Assembly (NCBI RefSeq): GCF_004403065.1 | Contig: NZ_SOHA01000001.1 | Location: 114,656-178,655, forward strand | Direction: 5' to 3' | Length of the DNA: 64,000 nucleotides | DNA from: Cryobacterium cryoconiti | GTDB lineage: Bacteria; Actinomycetota; Actinomycetes; Actinomycetales; Microbacteriaceae | Part shown: piece by piece, positions 1-10,864 of the stretch | Position numbering within the stretch: position 1 is the stretch's first letter | Layout: each line of letters begins with the position of its first letter | Made by a program: the position numbers and the translations under genes | The notes under the pieces: generated by a model | Seen by the model: the letters and a program-made list of their open reading frames with translations, nothing else | Databases searched by the model: none | Told to the model about the DNA's origin: nothing

Positions 1-1
1 C

Positions 2-2950
2 GCGGCAGACGCCGAATCGATGGCGGACTCCCTCTTCGGCGTCACGGGCACGGCCCGCGAACTTGGCAGCCAACAGGACCGCAACTTCCTGATCAGCACC
101 GCCGGCAGCGACCAGCGCTACGTGCTCAAGGTCGACAACCCTGCCTTCTCCGCCACCGAGCTGGCCGCGCAGGACGCCGTGATGGTGTTCCTGTCCGGGC
201 GCGGCATGCGGGTGCCGCAGCCGGTGCCGGGGCGAAACGGCAGCAGCCGCCAGCACTGGTCGGCAACGGATGCCGCGATCCTCCCCGTGCGCCTGCTCAC
301 CTTCCTCGAGGGTCCGTCGCTCGAGGCGCAGGGCTACCTGGCCCCGTCGGTGGTCAGTGCTCTCGGTCGGCTCTCAGGCACCACGGCGCTGCACCTGCAT
401 GACTTCGCGGCGGAGGGCCTCGACCGCACCCTGCAGTGGGACCTGCGCAACGCCAAGGCGGTGATCGACCTGCTGCTGCCCTGGGTGCCGGCGGAAGAGA
501 CCCGGGCACAGCTCCGCTTCATTGCCGCCAGCGCCGCCGCGCGCCTCGCGACCGTGGTCCCCACACTGCGGCTGCAGACGATCCACGGGGACGTGACCGA
601 CGACAACGTGATCTGCCGGGTGCTGCCGAACGGGCACCACATGCCCGAGGGTGTGATCGACTTCGGCGACCTCGGCACCGGATGGCTGGTGGCGGAGCTG
701 GCGGTCACCGCGGCATCCGTTCTGCACCACGTTCACGGCAATCCGCTGGCGGCACTCGAGGCGATCGTCGCCTTCGATGCGGTCGTTCCCCTGACCGATG
801 ACGAGATTGTGGCGCTCTGGCCGCTGATCGTGCTGCGCGGAGCGGTGCTGGTGGCCAGCGGCGAGCAGCAGGTGCAGATCGACGCGGACAACGACTACGC
901 CCGGCACCGGATGGACGCCGAGTGGCGGGTCTTCGCCGCGGCGAGTGCGATCGGCTGGGAGGAAGCGGAAGCGGCCATCCGGCAGGCGCTGGGCCGGCCG
1001 GCGGTGGCCGGAGCCGACCCGCGCCCAGCCGACCCGCGCACAGCCGACCCGGGCCCAGCTGACCCGCGCACAGCTGCGCCCGCACCCTTCGTCCCGATGA
1101 TCCCGGCGCTCGCCGGCGGCGACGTCGAGCTGCTCGACTTCTCCGTGACCAGCACGGCACTCGCCGACGGTCTGTGGCAGCACCCGGACGTCGAGCGGCG
1201 ACTGACGCGCGCCGCCCTCGCCCGTCACAGCGTCGTCGTCGCTCCCTACGGCCAGTTCCGCCTGACCCGCACCGCGCCGCTCTCCCGAAGAGAACCGGAC
1301 ACCTTCGCCCTGTTCACCGAGGTCTTCCTGGCTGCCGGATCGGCGATCGTCGCGCCCACCCACGCCGTGGTCGCCGAGGTCGACGAGCTCAGCCTGGTGC
1401 TGACCCTGGCCGCCGGAGAACTGCGCATCGGCGGGATAACGTCGAACCTCTCGCCGGGGATGTCGGTCGCCGCAGGGGATCATCTGGGGTCCGCGAGGCA
1501 GGACGACGACATCCACGCCGCACGGGTGACCGTGCAGGAGGTGGCCCGGCCGGGGCTGCTGCCCCCGCAGTTCACCCGGGGTTCCCGCGCCGCCGCGTGG
1601 GCGAGCGTGGCACCGGACCCGGCGCGGTTGCTCGGGCTGGTGCCGCAGGCATCCGTCGCCGATCCGGCCAACGAACTGGCGCGTCGCGGCGCCGTGATGG
1701 CCGCGGCGCAGGAGAAGTACTACGACCGGCCGCCGCAGATCGAACGCGGTTGGCAGGAGCTGCTGATCGACACCCGGGGACGCTCCTACGTGGACATGGT
1801 CAACAACGTCGCCGTGATCGGGCACAGCCACCCTCGGTTCACCCGGGCCGTGAGCGAGCAGTTGGCGCTGCTCAACACGAACTCCCGCTTTCTCTACTCG
1901 GCGTTGGCCGACCTCTGCGAACGCATCGTGGCGAAATCGCCGGACCCGTCCCTCGACACCGTTCTGCTGGTCAACAGCGGCAGCGAGGCGGTCGACCTGG
2001 CCCTGCGCCTGGCCCGGATCCACACCGGGAGGCGCAACGTCGTCGCCCTCCGCGAGGGATACCACGGCTGGACGATGGCCTCCGACGCGGTGTCGACCTC
2101 CGCCTTCGACAACCCCCACGCGGCCGCCTCCCGGCCCGACTGGGTGCACATCACGGATGTCCCCAACGCCTATCGCGGCACGCACCGGGGCGCCGGGGCC
2201 GCGGCGGAATACGCGGCCGACCTGGCCCGGCTGCTGGCCGACCCGACCGGCCCGGGGGAGAGCCTGGCCGCGTTCATCTCGGAGCCCGTGCTCGGCAACG
2301 CCGGCGGCGTCGTGCCGCCGCCCGGCTACCTCGCGCTGGTCTACGACCAGGTCCGGGCCCGCGGCGGGCTGTGCATCGCCGACGAGGTGCAGGTGGGCTA
2401 CGGGCGTCTGGGCAGCCACTTCTGGGGGGTGGCGCAGCAGGGCGTCGTGCCCGACGTGATCACGGTGGCCAAGGCCATGGGCAACGGCTACCCGCTCGGA
2501 GCGGTGCTCACCCGCCGCGACATCGCCGAATCCCTGGCCCGGGAGGGCAACTTCTTCTCCTCGGCCGGCGGCAGCCCGGTCAGCTGCGTGGCGGGGCTGG
2601 CCGTGCTCGACGTCATCCGGGACGAGTTCCTGCAGCAGAACGCGGAGGCCGTCGGCCGGCACCTGGCAGGCCGGCTCGCCGAACTCGCGCAGCGGCATCC
2701 GCTGATCGGAATGGTGCACGGCGTGGGTCTGTACATGGGGGTCGAACTCGTGCGCGACCGGCACACCCGGGAGCCGGCGACCAGCGAGACCGCCGCGATC
2801 TGCGAACGGATGCTGGAACTCGGCGTCATCGTGCAGCCCACCTCGGAGCGCCAGAACGTGCTGAAGATCAAGCCGCCGCTCTGCCTGAGCCGGGAGAGCG
2901 CCGACTTCTTCGTCGACGCCCTCGACGAGGTGCTGCGGGACGGCTGGTAG
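2..2950 (+). CDS. Phosphotransferase / M23-like / class III aminotransferase fusion (5' end outside window)
   Basis: Three domains are visible (numbered from the ATG at 20). An APH-type kinase domain occupies about 1-310, with the catalytic HGD motif at 189-191 and the metal-binding IDFGD at 213-217. A repetitive Pro/Asp linker at about 332-355 leads to a lysostaphin/M23-like beta domain at about 365-520. A class III PLP fold covers about 555-976, with the Schiff-base lysine K818 in VAKAMGNGY. The frame stays open to base 2 and the upstream residues continue the kinase N-terminus, so the true start is probably before the window. In animals hydroxylysine or ethanolamine is handled by separate relatives of these two enzymes, a kinase and a PLP phospho-lyase. 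A kinase-phospholyase acting on a hydroxy-amine is therefore a reasonable inference, but the substrate is unknown. It converges on the UvrA-like gene 31 bp away. Confidence 0.85.
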   Translation, partial: AADAESMADSLFGVTGTARELGSQQDRNFLISTAGSDQRYVLKVDNPAFSATELAAQDAVMVFLSGRGMRVPQPVPGRNGSSRQHWSATDAAILPVRLLTFLEGPSLEAQGYLAPSVVSALGRLSGTTALHLHDFAAEGLDRTLQWDLRNAKAVIDLLLPWVPAEETRAQLRFIAASAAARLATVVPTLRLQTIHGDVTDDNVICRVLPNGHHMPEGVIDFGDLGTGWLVAELAVTAASVLHHVHGNPLAALEAIVAFDAVVPLTDDEIVALWPLIVLRGAVLVASGEQQVQIDADNDYARHRMDAEWRVFAAASAIGWEEAEAAIRQALGRPAVAGADPRPADPRTADPGPADPRTAAPAPFVPMIPALAGGDVELLDFSVTSTALADGLWQHPDVERRLTRAALARHSVVVAPYGQFRLTRTAPLSRREPDTFALFTEVFLAAGSAIVAPTHAVVAEVDELSLVLTLAAGELRIGGITSNLSPGMSVAAGDHLGSARQDDDIHAARVTVQEVARPGLLPPQFTRGSRAAAWASVAPDPARLLGLVPQASVADPANELARRGAVMAAAQEKYYDRPPQIERGWQELLIDTRGRSYVDMVNNVAVIGHSHPRFTRAVSEQLALLNTNSRFLYSALADLCERIVAKSPDPSLDTVLLVNSGSEAVDLALRLARIHTGRRNVVALREGYHGWTMASDAVSTSAFDNPHAAASRPDWVHITDVPNAYRGTHRGAGAAAEYAADLARLLADPTGPGESLAAFISEPVLGNAGGVVPPPGYLALVYDQVRARGGLCIADEVQVGYGRLGSHFWGVAQQGVVPDVITVAKAMGNGYPLGAVLTRRDIAESLAREGNFFSSAGGSPVSCVAGLAVLDVIRDEFLQQNAEAVGRHLAGRLAELAQRHPLIGMVHGVGLYMGVELVRDRHTREPATSETAAICERMLELGVIVQPTSERQNVLKIKPPLCLSRESADFFVDALDEVLRDGW
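1013..1072 (+). repeat. 15-nt in-frame tandem repeat in the interdomain linker
   Basis: About four copies of a 15-nt unit encode ADPR(P/T)-type pentapeptides between the kinase and M23-like domains. The unit length is a multiple of three, so copy number can change without a frameshift. It probably acts as a flexible linker. Confidence 0.75.
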
Positions 2951-2981
2951 CGAGCACAAGACCCGCCGGACACCCTGCCGG

Positions 2982-5369
<2,388 letters not shown>

Positions 5370-5589
5370 CGTGTCTCCCTCGGTTCAGCGTGCCACCGGT
5401 GCGCACACCGACGGGCAGTTCGATCTAACCAGCTTCGCGCCGACGGGCCACAAGCAACAGGTTCTTTTTGCGTGCCGCTGTCAGGCTTTTCCCTCGCGAC
5501 TGCGTCAGACTGTACCGCAGGCATGCGTCCTGCGCGGCAGGGCCCGTTCCTTTTTTCGATCGGCGTTTTTCGACACCTACGGAGAGAAC

Positions 5590-6963
5590 ATGAACAAGTA
5601 CGCAGTCACGAATCCCGCGACCGGGCTCAGCGAAACCAGCTTCCCCCTGGCAACGGATGCCGAGGTCACCGACGCCATCGGGGCTGCGGATCGGGCCCAC
5701 AAGGAGCTGGCCCGAGGAACGTCGGTTGCCGAGCGGGCCGCGCTCATGCAGCGGGTCGCGGATCTGCACTCCGAGCGCCGTGAAGAGCTGGCCGCCCTGA
5801 TCGTGCGGGAGATGGGCAAACCCCTCGAGCAGGCCCTCGGCGAGGTGGACTTCTCGGCGGACATCTACGCGTACTACGCCAGCCACGGCGAGGCGTTCCT
5901 CGCCGACGAACCGATCGAGCTGCTCGCCGGTGAGGGTTCCGCGTTCATCCGCAGCGCGTCCCTGGGCGTGCTCCTGGGGATCATGCCGTGGAACTTCCCG
6001 TACTACCAGGTTGCCCGCTTCGCCGGCCCGAACATGGTGCTCGGCAACACGATCGTGCTCAAGCACGCCTCGCAGTGCCCCGAGTCCGCCGCCGCCATCG
6101 AGCAGATCTTCGCGGATGCCGGCTTCCCCGACGGTGCCTACCGCAACCTGTACGCGTCCAGCGCCCAGATCGCCGACATCATCATCCCCGACCCGCGCGT
6201 CTGCGGCGTGTCGCTGACCGGTTCGGAGGGCGCCGGTGCGGCGGTCGCCGAGGTCGCCGGTCGCAACCTCAAGAAGGTCGTGCTCGAGCTGGGCGGATCC
6301 GACCCGTTCATCGTGCTCAGCACCGACAACCTCGAGGAAGCCGTCGACGCCGCCGTCGCGGCTCGCATCGACAACTCCGGCCAGTCCTGCAACGCGGCCA
6401 AGCGTTTCATCGTGATCGACGGCCTGTTCGACTCCTTCGTGGAACTCTTCACGGCGAAGATCGCCGGCAACGTTCCGGCAGACCCGACGTCACCGGAGAC
6501 GACCCTGGGACCGCTCTCGTCGGTCGGCGCCGCCGAGAACCTCGAGGAGCAGCTGCAGCGCGCCGAGACGCAGGGGGCGACGGTCACCCTGCGTGGGCGC
6601 CGCGACGGTGCCTTCTTCTCGCCGACCGTGCTCACCGGGGTGTCCCCGCAGAGCGACGCCTACCGGGAGGAGTTCTTCGGACCGGTGGCTGCCATCTATC
6701 GCGTGCAGAACGAGGCCGAGGCCGTCGAGGTGGCCAACGACATCCCCTACGGTCTGGGTTCCTACCTCTTCACCACGGATCCGGAGCAGGCCCTGCGGGT
6801 CGCGGACCAGATCGAGGCCGGGATGGTCTTCATCAACGGCTCGCTCCTGGACGGCGCCGAGCTGCCCTTCGGCGGCGTGAAGCGGTCCGGTTTCGGCCGC
6901 GAGCTGGGACGCTTCGGCATCGCGGAGTTCGCCAACAAGAAGCTCATCCGCATCCTCAAGTGA
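5590..6963 (+). CDS. NAD(P)-dependent succinate-semialdehyde dehydrogenase (Sad/YneI type)
   Basis: A 457-residue aldehyde dehydrogenase. It carries the general base E233 in LELGGSD and the nucleophile C267 in SGQSCNAAKRF. The N-terminal substrate half contains MPWNFPYYQV. Length and sequence resemble the shorter E. coli Sad/YneI branch, which oxidises succinate semialdehyde to succinate, rather than GabD. Exact substrate is inferred. The ATG at 5590 is chosen because GGAGAG lies just upstream and the protein then begins like its family; an open frame extending to 5155 has no support. A strong hairpin at 6968-7007 ends transcription. Confidence 0.88.
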   Translation: MNKYAVTNPATGLSETSFPLATDAEVTDAIGAADRAHKELARGTSVAERAALMQRVADLHSERREELAALIVREMGKPLEQALGEVDFSADIYAYYASHGEAFLADEPIELLAGEGSAFIRSASLGVLLGIMPWNFPYYQVARFAGPNMVLGNTIVLKHASQCPESAAAIEQIFADAGFPDGAYRNLYASSAQIADIIIPDPRVCGVSLTGSEGAGAAVAEVAGRNLKKVVLELGGSDPFIVLSTDNLEEAVDAAVAARIDNSGQSCNAAKRFIVIDGLFDSFVELFTAKIAGNVPADPTSPETTLGPLSSVGAAENLEEQLQRAETQGATVTLRGRRDGAFFSPTVLTGVSPQSDAYREEFFGPVAAIYRVQNEAEAVEVANDIPYGLGSYLFTTDPEQALRVADQIEAGMVFINGSLLDGAELPFGGVKRSGFGRELGRFGIAEFANKKLIRILK

Positions 6964-6967
6964 CACC

Positions 6968-7007
6968 GGGTGGCGCGCCGACCGTCCAGAACGGCGGCGC
7001 GCCACCC
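6968..7007 (+). terminator. Hairpin terminator after the aldehyde dehydrogenase
   Basis: A perfect 13-bp GC-rich inverted repeat (GGGTGGCGCGCCG and its complement) starts 4 nt after the stop codon, with a 14-nt loop. No strong T-run follows, as is common in high-GC actinobacteria. Confidence 0.7.
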
Positions 7008-7084
7008 GCCTGCAGCACACTGGGGCATCCGTCGCGGCCAGCGTGGTCTCGGGTGCCCCGCCTCGAACCAGAACAGGAATCACC

Positions 7085-8110
7085 ATGCGGTATCGCACAC
7101 TCGGCAACAGCGGCGCGGTCGTATCGACCTACGCCCTCGGCACCATGACGTTCGGCGCGGAGGCCGATCAGGAGACGGCCCACACCCTCCTGGACTCCTA
7201 TGTGGAGGCCGGAGGAACTTTCGTCGACACCGCGGATGTCTACAGTTCCGGCGTCTCGGAGGAGATGATCGGGTCCTGGCTGGCGTCACACCCGACCGAG
7301 CGAGAGCAGATCGTTCTCGCGACCAAAGGCCGGTTCCCCATGGGCAGCGGCCCCAACGATCGGGGAACCAGCCGCCGGCACCTGAGCCGGGCGCTGGACG
7401 ATTCGCTGCGCCGGCTGGGCACGGATCACGTCGACCTGTACCAACTGCACGCCTGGGACCCGGTGACGCCGCTGGAGGAAACCCTGCGCTTCCTCGACGA
7501 CGCCGTTCGAAGCGGCAAGATCGGCTACTACGGGTTCTCGAACTTTCTGGGCTGGCAGCTGACGAAGGCCGTGCATGTGGCGCGGGCGCTGGGTTTCACG
7601 CCGCCGGTCACCCTGCAGCCGCAGTACAGTCTGCTCGTGCGTGAGATCGAATCGGAGATCGTTCCAGCGGCGCTCGACGCCGGTCTGGGGCTCCTGCCGT
7701 GGTCACCGCTCGGCGGGGGGTGGTTGTCGGGCAAATACCGGCGCGACACGGACCCCACCGGGGCCACGCGTCTCGGCGAGGACCCCGCGCGCGGCATGGA
7801 AGCCTGGGCTCCCCGCAACAGTCAGGAGCGCACCTGGCGCATCATCGACGCCGTTGCCGGGATTGCCGCGGAGGTCGGCGCCACGAGTGCGCAGGTGTCC
7901 CTCGCCTGGCTCGAGGCGCAGCCGGCGGTGACCTCGGTGATCCTCGGGGCACGCAGTGTCGAGCAGCTCACGGAGAACCTGGCAGCGGCACAGGTCCAGC
8001 TCAGCGCTGAGCACCTCGAACAGCTCAACGCGGTGAGCGCTCCCGTGGTCTCCGACTACCCCTACGGTGAGGCGGCGCGCGGCCAACGATCCCGCACGGT
8101 CGGTTTCTAG
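7085..8110 (+). CDS. Aldo/keto reductase
   Basis: A 341-residue (alpha/beta)8 NADPH-dependent oxidoreductase. The catalytic tetrad typical of the superfamily is visible: D48 and Y53 in DTADVY, K81 in LATKGRF and H122 in YQLHAWD. The C-terminal part keeps the cofactor-binding region with an ILGARSVEQL-like segment. Starting at the ATG at 7085 gives the usual MRYRTLGNSG opening. Substrate is not predictable; neighbours suggest detoxification of reactive carbonyls. It is followed by an inverted repeat at 8122-8152. Confidence 0.9.
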   Translation: MRYRTLGNSGAVVSTYALGTMTFGAEADQETAHTLLDSYVEAGGTFVDTADVYSSGVSEEMIGSWLASHPTEREQIVLATKGRFPMGSGPNDRGTSRRHLSRALDDSLRRLGTDHVDLYQLHAWDPVTPLEETLRFLDDAVRSGKIGYYGFSNFLGWQLTKAVHVARALGFTPPVTLQPQYSLLVREIESEIVPAALDAGLGLLPWSPLGGGWLSGKYRRDTDPTGATRLGEDPARGMEAWAPRNSQERTWRIIDAVAGIAAEVGATSAQVSLAWLEAQPAVTSVILGARSVEQLTENLAAAQVQLSAEHLEQLNAVSAPVVSDYPYGEAARGQRSRTVGF

Positions 8111-8121
8111 GGCGACCTGCT

Positions 8122-8152
8122 CTCGACCACCGGGGTAGGCCCGGTGGTCGAG
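8122..8152. terminator. Inverted repeat related to the Microbacteriaceae GGTCGAG repeat
   Basis: Perfect 12-bp arms CTCGACCACCGG / CCGGTGGTCGAG have a 7-nt loop, followed by a further AGCTCGTCGAGACC half-unit. It sits just downstream of the aldo/keto reductase and may serve as its terminator. The same words make up the array at 38.3-38.6 kb. Confidence 0.6.
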
Positions 8153-8195
8153 CTCGTCGAGACCCTCTAGTGGTGCTTCTTAGCGAGAAAAATGC

Positions 8196-8247
8196 TTGCA
8201 TCGGACCTGGAGCCGGGAGTAAAGTGCAACCAAATGGTTGTATTTGA
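8196..8247 (+). promoter_or_regulatory. Promoter and palindromic operator overlapping the ArsR start codon
   Basis: TTGCAT (8196-8201) and TAAAGT (8220-8225), 18 bp apart, form a plausible -35/-10 pair. The -10 ends 8 nt before the ATG at 8234, which predicts a leaderless or nearly leaderless transcript. The perfect palindrome CAACCAAATGGTTG (8227-8240) straddles the start codon and is the expected kind of autoregulatory ArsR operator. Confidence 0.6.
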
Positions 8248-8638
8248 TCTGCAGGATGACGAGGTCGACCGCATCTTCCAGGCGCTCGCCGACGTGACGC
8301 GCCGAGACATCGTGGTGCGCGTCACGCAGCGGGAACAGTCGGTCTCGGCGCTTGCCGCGAGCTATGCGATGAGCTTCGCCGCGGTGCAGAAACACGTGGC
8401 GGTGCTCGAGCGGGCACGCCTCGTCGTCAAGGAGAGGCGGGGGAGGGAGCAGATCGTGCACCCGAACCCCGGCACCGTGCGCGAGGCGGCTCGCCTGCTC
8501 GAGCATTTCGAGGAACTGTGGCGCTTTCGCGCCCAGAGCATCAGCGACATCCTGTCGGAAGACCGAGAAGAAGACCGAGAAGAAGACCGAGAAGAAGACC
8601 GAGAAGACCGAGAAGACCGAGAAGGAGAGAGATCATGA
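8234..8638 (+). CDS. ArsR-family winged-helix repressor with acidic/basic repeat tail
   Basis: A 134-residue protein. An ArsR/SmtB-like winged helix covers about 5-100 (QALADVTRRDIVVRV, then the recognition helix FAAVQKHVAVLE). No metal-binding Cys cluster is seen, so this is the non-metal branch usually paired with SRPBCC proteins. The last 25 or so residues are a DREE-type repeat encoded by short tandem repeats. The ATG at 8234 is preferred to one at 8192 because the promoter -10 lies between them and a palindrome overlaps 8234. Its stop overlaps the next start (ATGA), implying translational coupling. Confidence 0.85.
   Translation: MVVFDLQDDEVDRIFQALADVTRRDIVVRVTQREQSVSALAASYAMSFAAVQKHVAVLERARLVVKERRGREQIVHPNPGTVREAARLLEHFEELWRFRAQSISDILSEDREEDREEDREEDREDREDREGERS
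8559..8632 (+). repeat. 12/9-nt tandem repeat at the end of the ArsR gene
   Basis: Units of GAAGACCGAGAA (12 nt) grade into GAAGACCGA (9 nt) and encode EDRE/DREE. All units are multiples of three. The run ends in GGAGAGAG, which serves as ribosome-binding site for the coupled SRPBCC gene. Confidence 0.75.
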
Positions 8639-9132
8639 CCGTGATCAGTTCGAACAAGGACATCGAGGCGCTGACCCTCACATTCGTGGCCGAGTTTGAC
8701 GCGAGTGCCCAGCGGGTGTGGCAGCTCTGGGAGGACCCGCGCCAGCTGGAGCGTTGGTGGGGTCCACCGACCTGGCCGGCGACCTTCGAACGGCACGACT
8801 TCGTGCCCGGCGGGCGGTCGAACTATGTGATGACCGGGCCTGAGGGCGAGAAGGGACCCGGCTGGTGGGTGACCACGCTGATCCAGCCGCCCTACCGGTT
8901 GGAGTTCGAGGACGGCTTCGCCGACGAGAACGGCGACCCGGTGGTCGAGATGGGGTCGGTGCGCGCCGTCGTCACCCTGGAGGAGACCGAGGGCCGCACC
9001 CGGATGACCACGGTGTCGACGTTTGCGAATCTGGAACAGATGCAGCAGATGTCCGCGATGGGGATGGAAGAGGGCATGCGTGAGGCCATGGGGCAGATCG
9101 ATCTGCTGCTCGCCGAGGACGACAGCGCCTGA
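8635..9132 (+). CDS. SRPBCC (AHSA1-like) domain protein
   Basis: A 165-residue START/Bet v 1-like fold. The family opening 'lt f.aefdas...VWqlWedprqlerWWGPPTWPATFE' is recognisable, ending in a long C-terminal helix. Such proteins bind hydrophobic ligands, and in ArsR-SRPBCC pairs they are usually of unknown biochemical function. The start overlaps the ArsR stop by 4 nt (ATGA), so the pair forms one operon controlled by the operator at 8227-8240. Confidence 0.85.
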   Translation: MTVISSNKDIEALTLTFVAEFDASAQRVWQLWEDPRQLERWWGPPTWPATFERHDFVPGGRSNYVMTGPEGEKGPGWWVTTLIQPPYRLEFEDGFADENGDPVVEMGSVRAVVTLEETEGRTRMTTVSTFANLEQMQQMSAMGMEEGMREAMGQIDLLLAEDDSA

Positions 9133-9240
9133 CGGGTGCGCGGCCGCGACCTCGCGTGCGGGTGTGACGAATTCGGCCTGGGTTACGTCTTAGAGGTGTA
9201 GGCCACCGCCTACACGACACCGACGCGAATCGAGAGTCCA

Positions 9241-9414
9241 ATGAGTGCATCCGACAAGATCCAGAACGCCGCTGAAGACCTCAAGGGCAAGGCCACCGAG
9301 GCGGTAGGCAAGGCGACCAACGACGACTCCAAGGTCGCCGAGGGCCAGGCCGAGCAGCGGTCCGCCAGCGCGAAGAAGGCCGGCGAGAACGTCAAGGACG
9401 TCTTCAAGCGCTAG
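9241..9414 (+). CDS. CsbD-family stress protein
   Basis: A small 57-residue gene, easily missed by length. It begins MSASDKIQNAAEDLKGKATE and is Lys/Ala/Glu-rich, with the amphipathic repeats typical of CsbD/YjbJ-type general stress proteins. In other bacteria these are induced by the general stress response; no biochemical function is established. A strong bidirectional hairpin follows at 9437-9480. Confidence 0.8.
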   Translation: MSASDKIQNAAEDLKGKATEAVGKATNDDSKVAEGQAEQRSASAKKAGENVKDVFKR

Positions 9415-9436
9415 TTCGTCAACTCGACGTCACATC

Positions 9437-9480
9437 AACGGATGGCGCGGCGCCCCCAGAGGGCTGCCGCGCCATCCGTT
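9437..9480. terminator. Bidirectional terminator between csbD and hxlR genes
   Basis: A perfect 15-bp inverted repeat (AACGGATGGCGCGGC and complement) has a 14-nt loop. AA at one edge and TTTG at the other give it both orientations. It sits between convergent genes. Confidence 0.8.
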
Positions 9481-9507
9481 TGCGTTCGGCCCCGTTCTCA
9501 GCCTGGG

Positions 9508-9885
9508 TCAGCGGCCGGTCGACGTGATCTCGTCGGCGTTGTCGGCGATCCAGTCCATCAGGGGGAGGAGCCGCAGGGCGAGCTCGTGGCCCAGCTCCGT
9601 CAGCTCGTAGTCGACGCGAGGCGGAATGGATGCCTGTGCCTCCCGGTGCACGAAGCCGTCGGCCTCGAGGGTGCGCAGCGTTGACGCCAGCATCTTCTCG
9701 CTGATCCCCTCGATGGCGCGCCGCAGCTCTCCCCAGCGCAGCGACTCCTGCTGGAGTGCGAGCAGGATGAGCACGCCCCATTTGCTGGTGACATGGTCGA
9801 GGACGGTGCGGGTGGCGCACTTTTTCGGGAACACGCCGTCGGTGACGCCGGGTCGGGCCCGGGAAACCTCAAAACTAACCTTCAT
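9508..9885 (-). CDS. HxlR-family transcriptional regulator
   Basis: A 125-residue winged-helix protein with the HxlR core (TSKWGVLILLALQQESLRWGELRRAI, then the wing GFVHREAQASIPPRVDYELTELG). A cysteine in KKCATRTVLDHV near the N-terminus sits where redox-sensing members (YodB/HypR/QorR type) have their sensor Cys. It is divergent from an NmrA/QorB-like reductase, the same arrangement as ytfH-ytfG in E. coli, so electrophile or quinone sensing is a reasonable inference. Confidence 0.87.
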   Translation of the reverse strand: MKVSFEVSRARPGVTDGVFPKKCATRTVLDHVTSKWGVLILLALQQESLRWGELRRAIEGISEKMLASTLRTLEADGFVHREAQASIPPRVDYELTELGHELALRLLPLMDWIADNADEITSTGR

Positions 9886-9887
9886 GT

Positions 9888-9914
9888 AGGTAGCTTACAA
9901 ATAAGTGGGTACCT
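9888..9914. promoter_or_regulatory. Candidate HxlR operator
   Basis: A 27-nt partly palindromic site lies 3 nt upstream of the hxlR-type start codon. Outer arms are AGGTA/TACCT, with a central CTTA-CAAA-TAAG. Position and symmetry suit an autoregulatory HxlR site that also controls the divergent oxidoreductase. Confidence 0.5.
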
Positions 9915-9981
9915 GCACGGGGGAAGTATCGGCCCGGCTGCGTCGTTGACACGGACAAGCAACCGGAAGGACACCACCCTC

Positions 9982-10836
<855 letters not shown>

Positions 10837-10864
10837 GGCACCGGGAGTCGGGGAGACCCGGTCG

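Noticed and set aside
374..2959. 861-codon minus-strand open frame opposite the fusion enzyme
   Set aside because: Composition is a mirror of third-position GC; no recognisable domain, and the plus strand encodes a complete multidomain enzyme.
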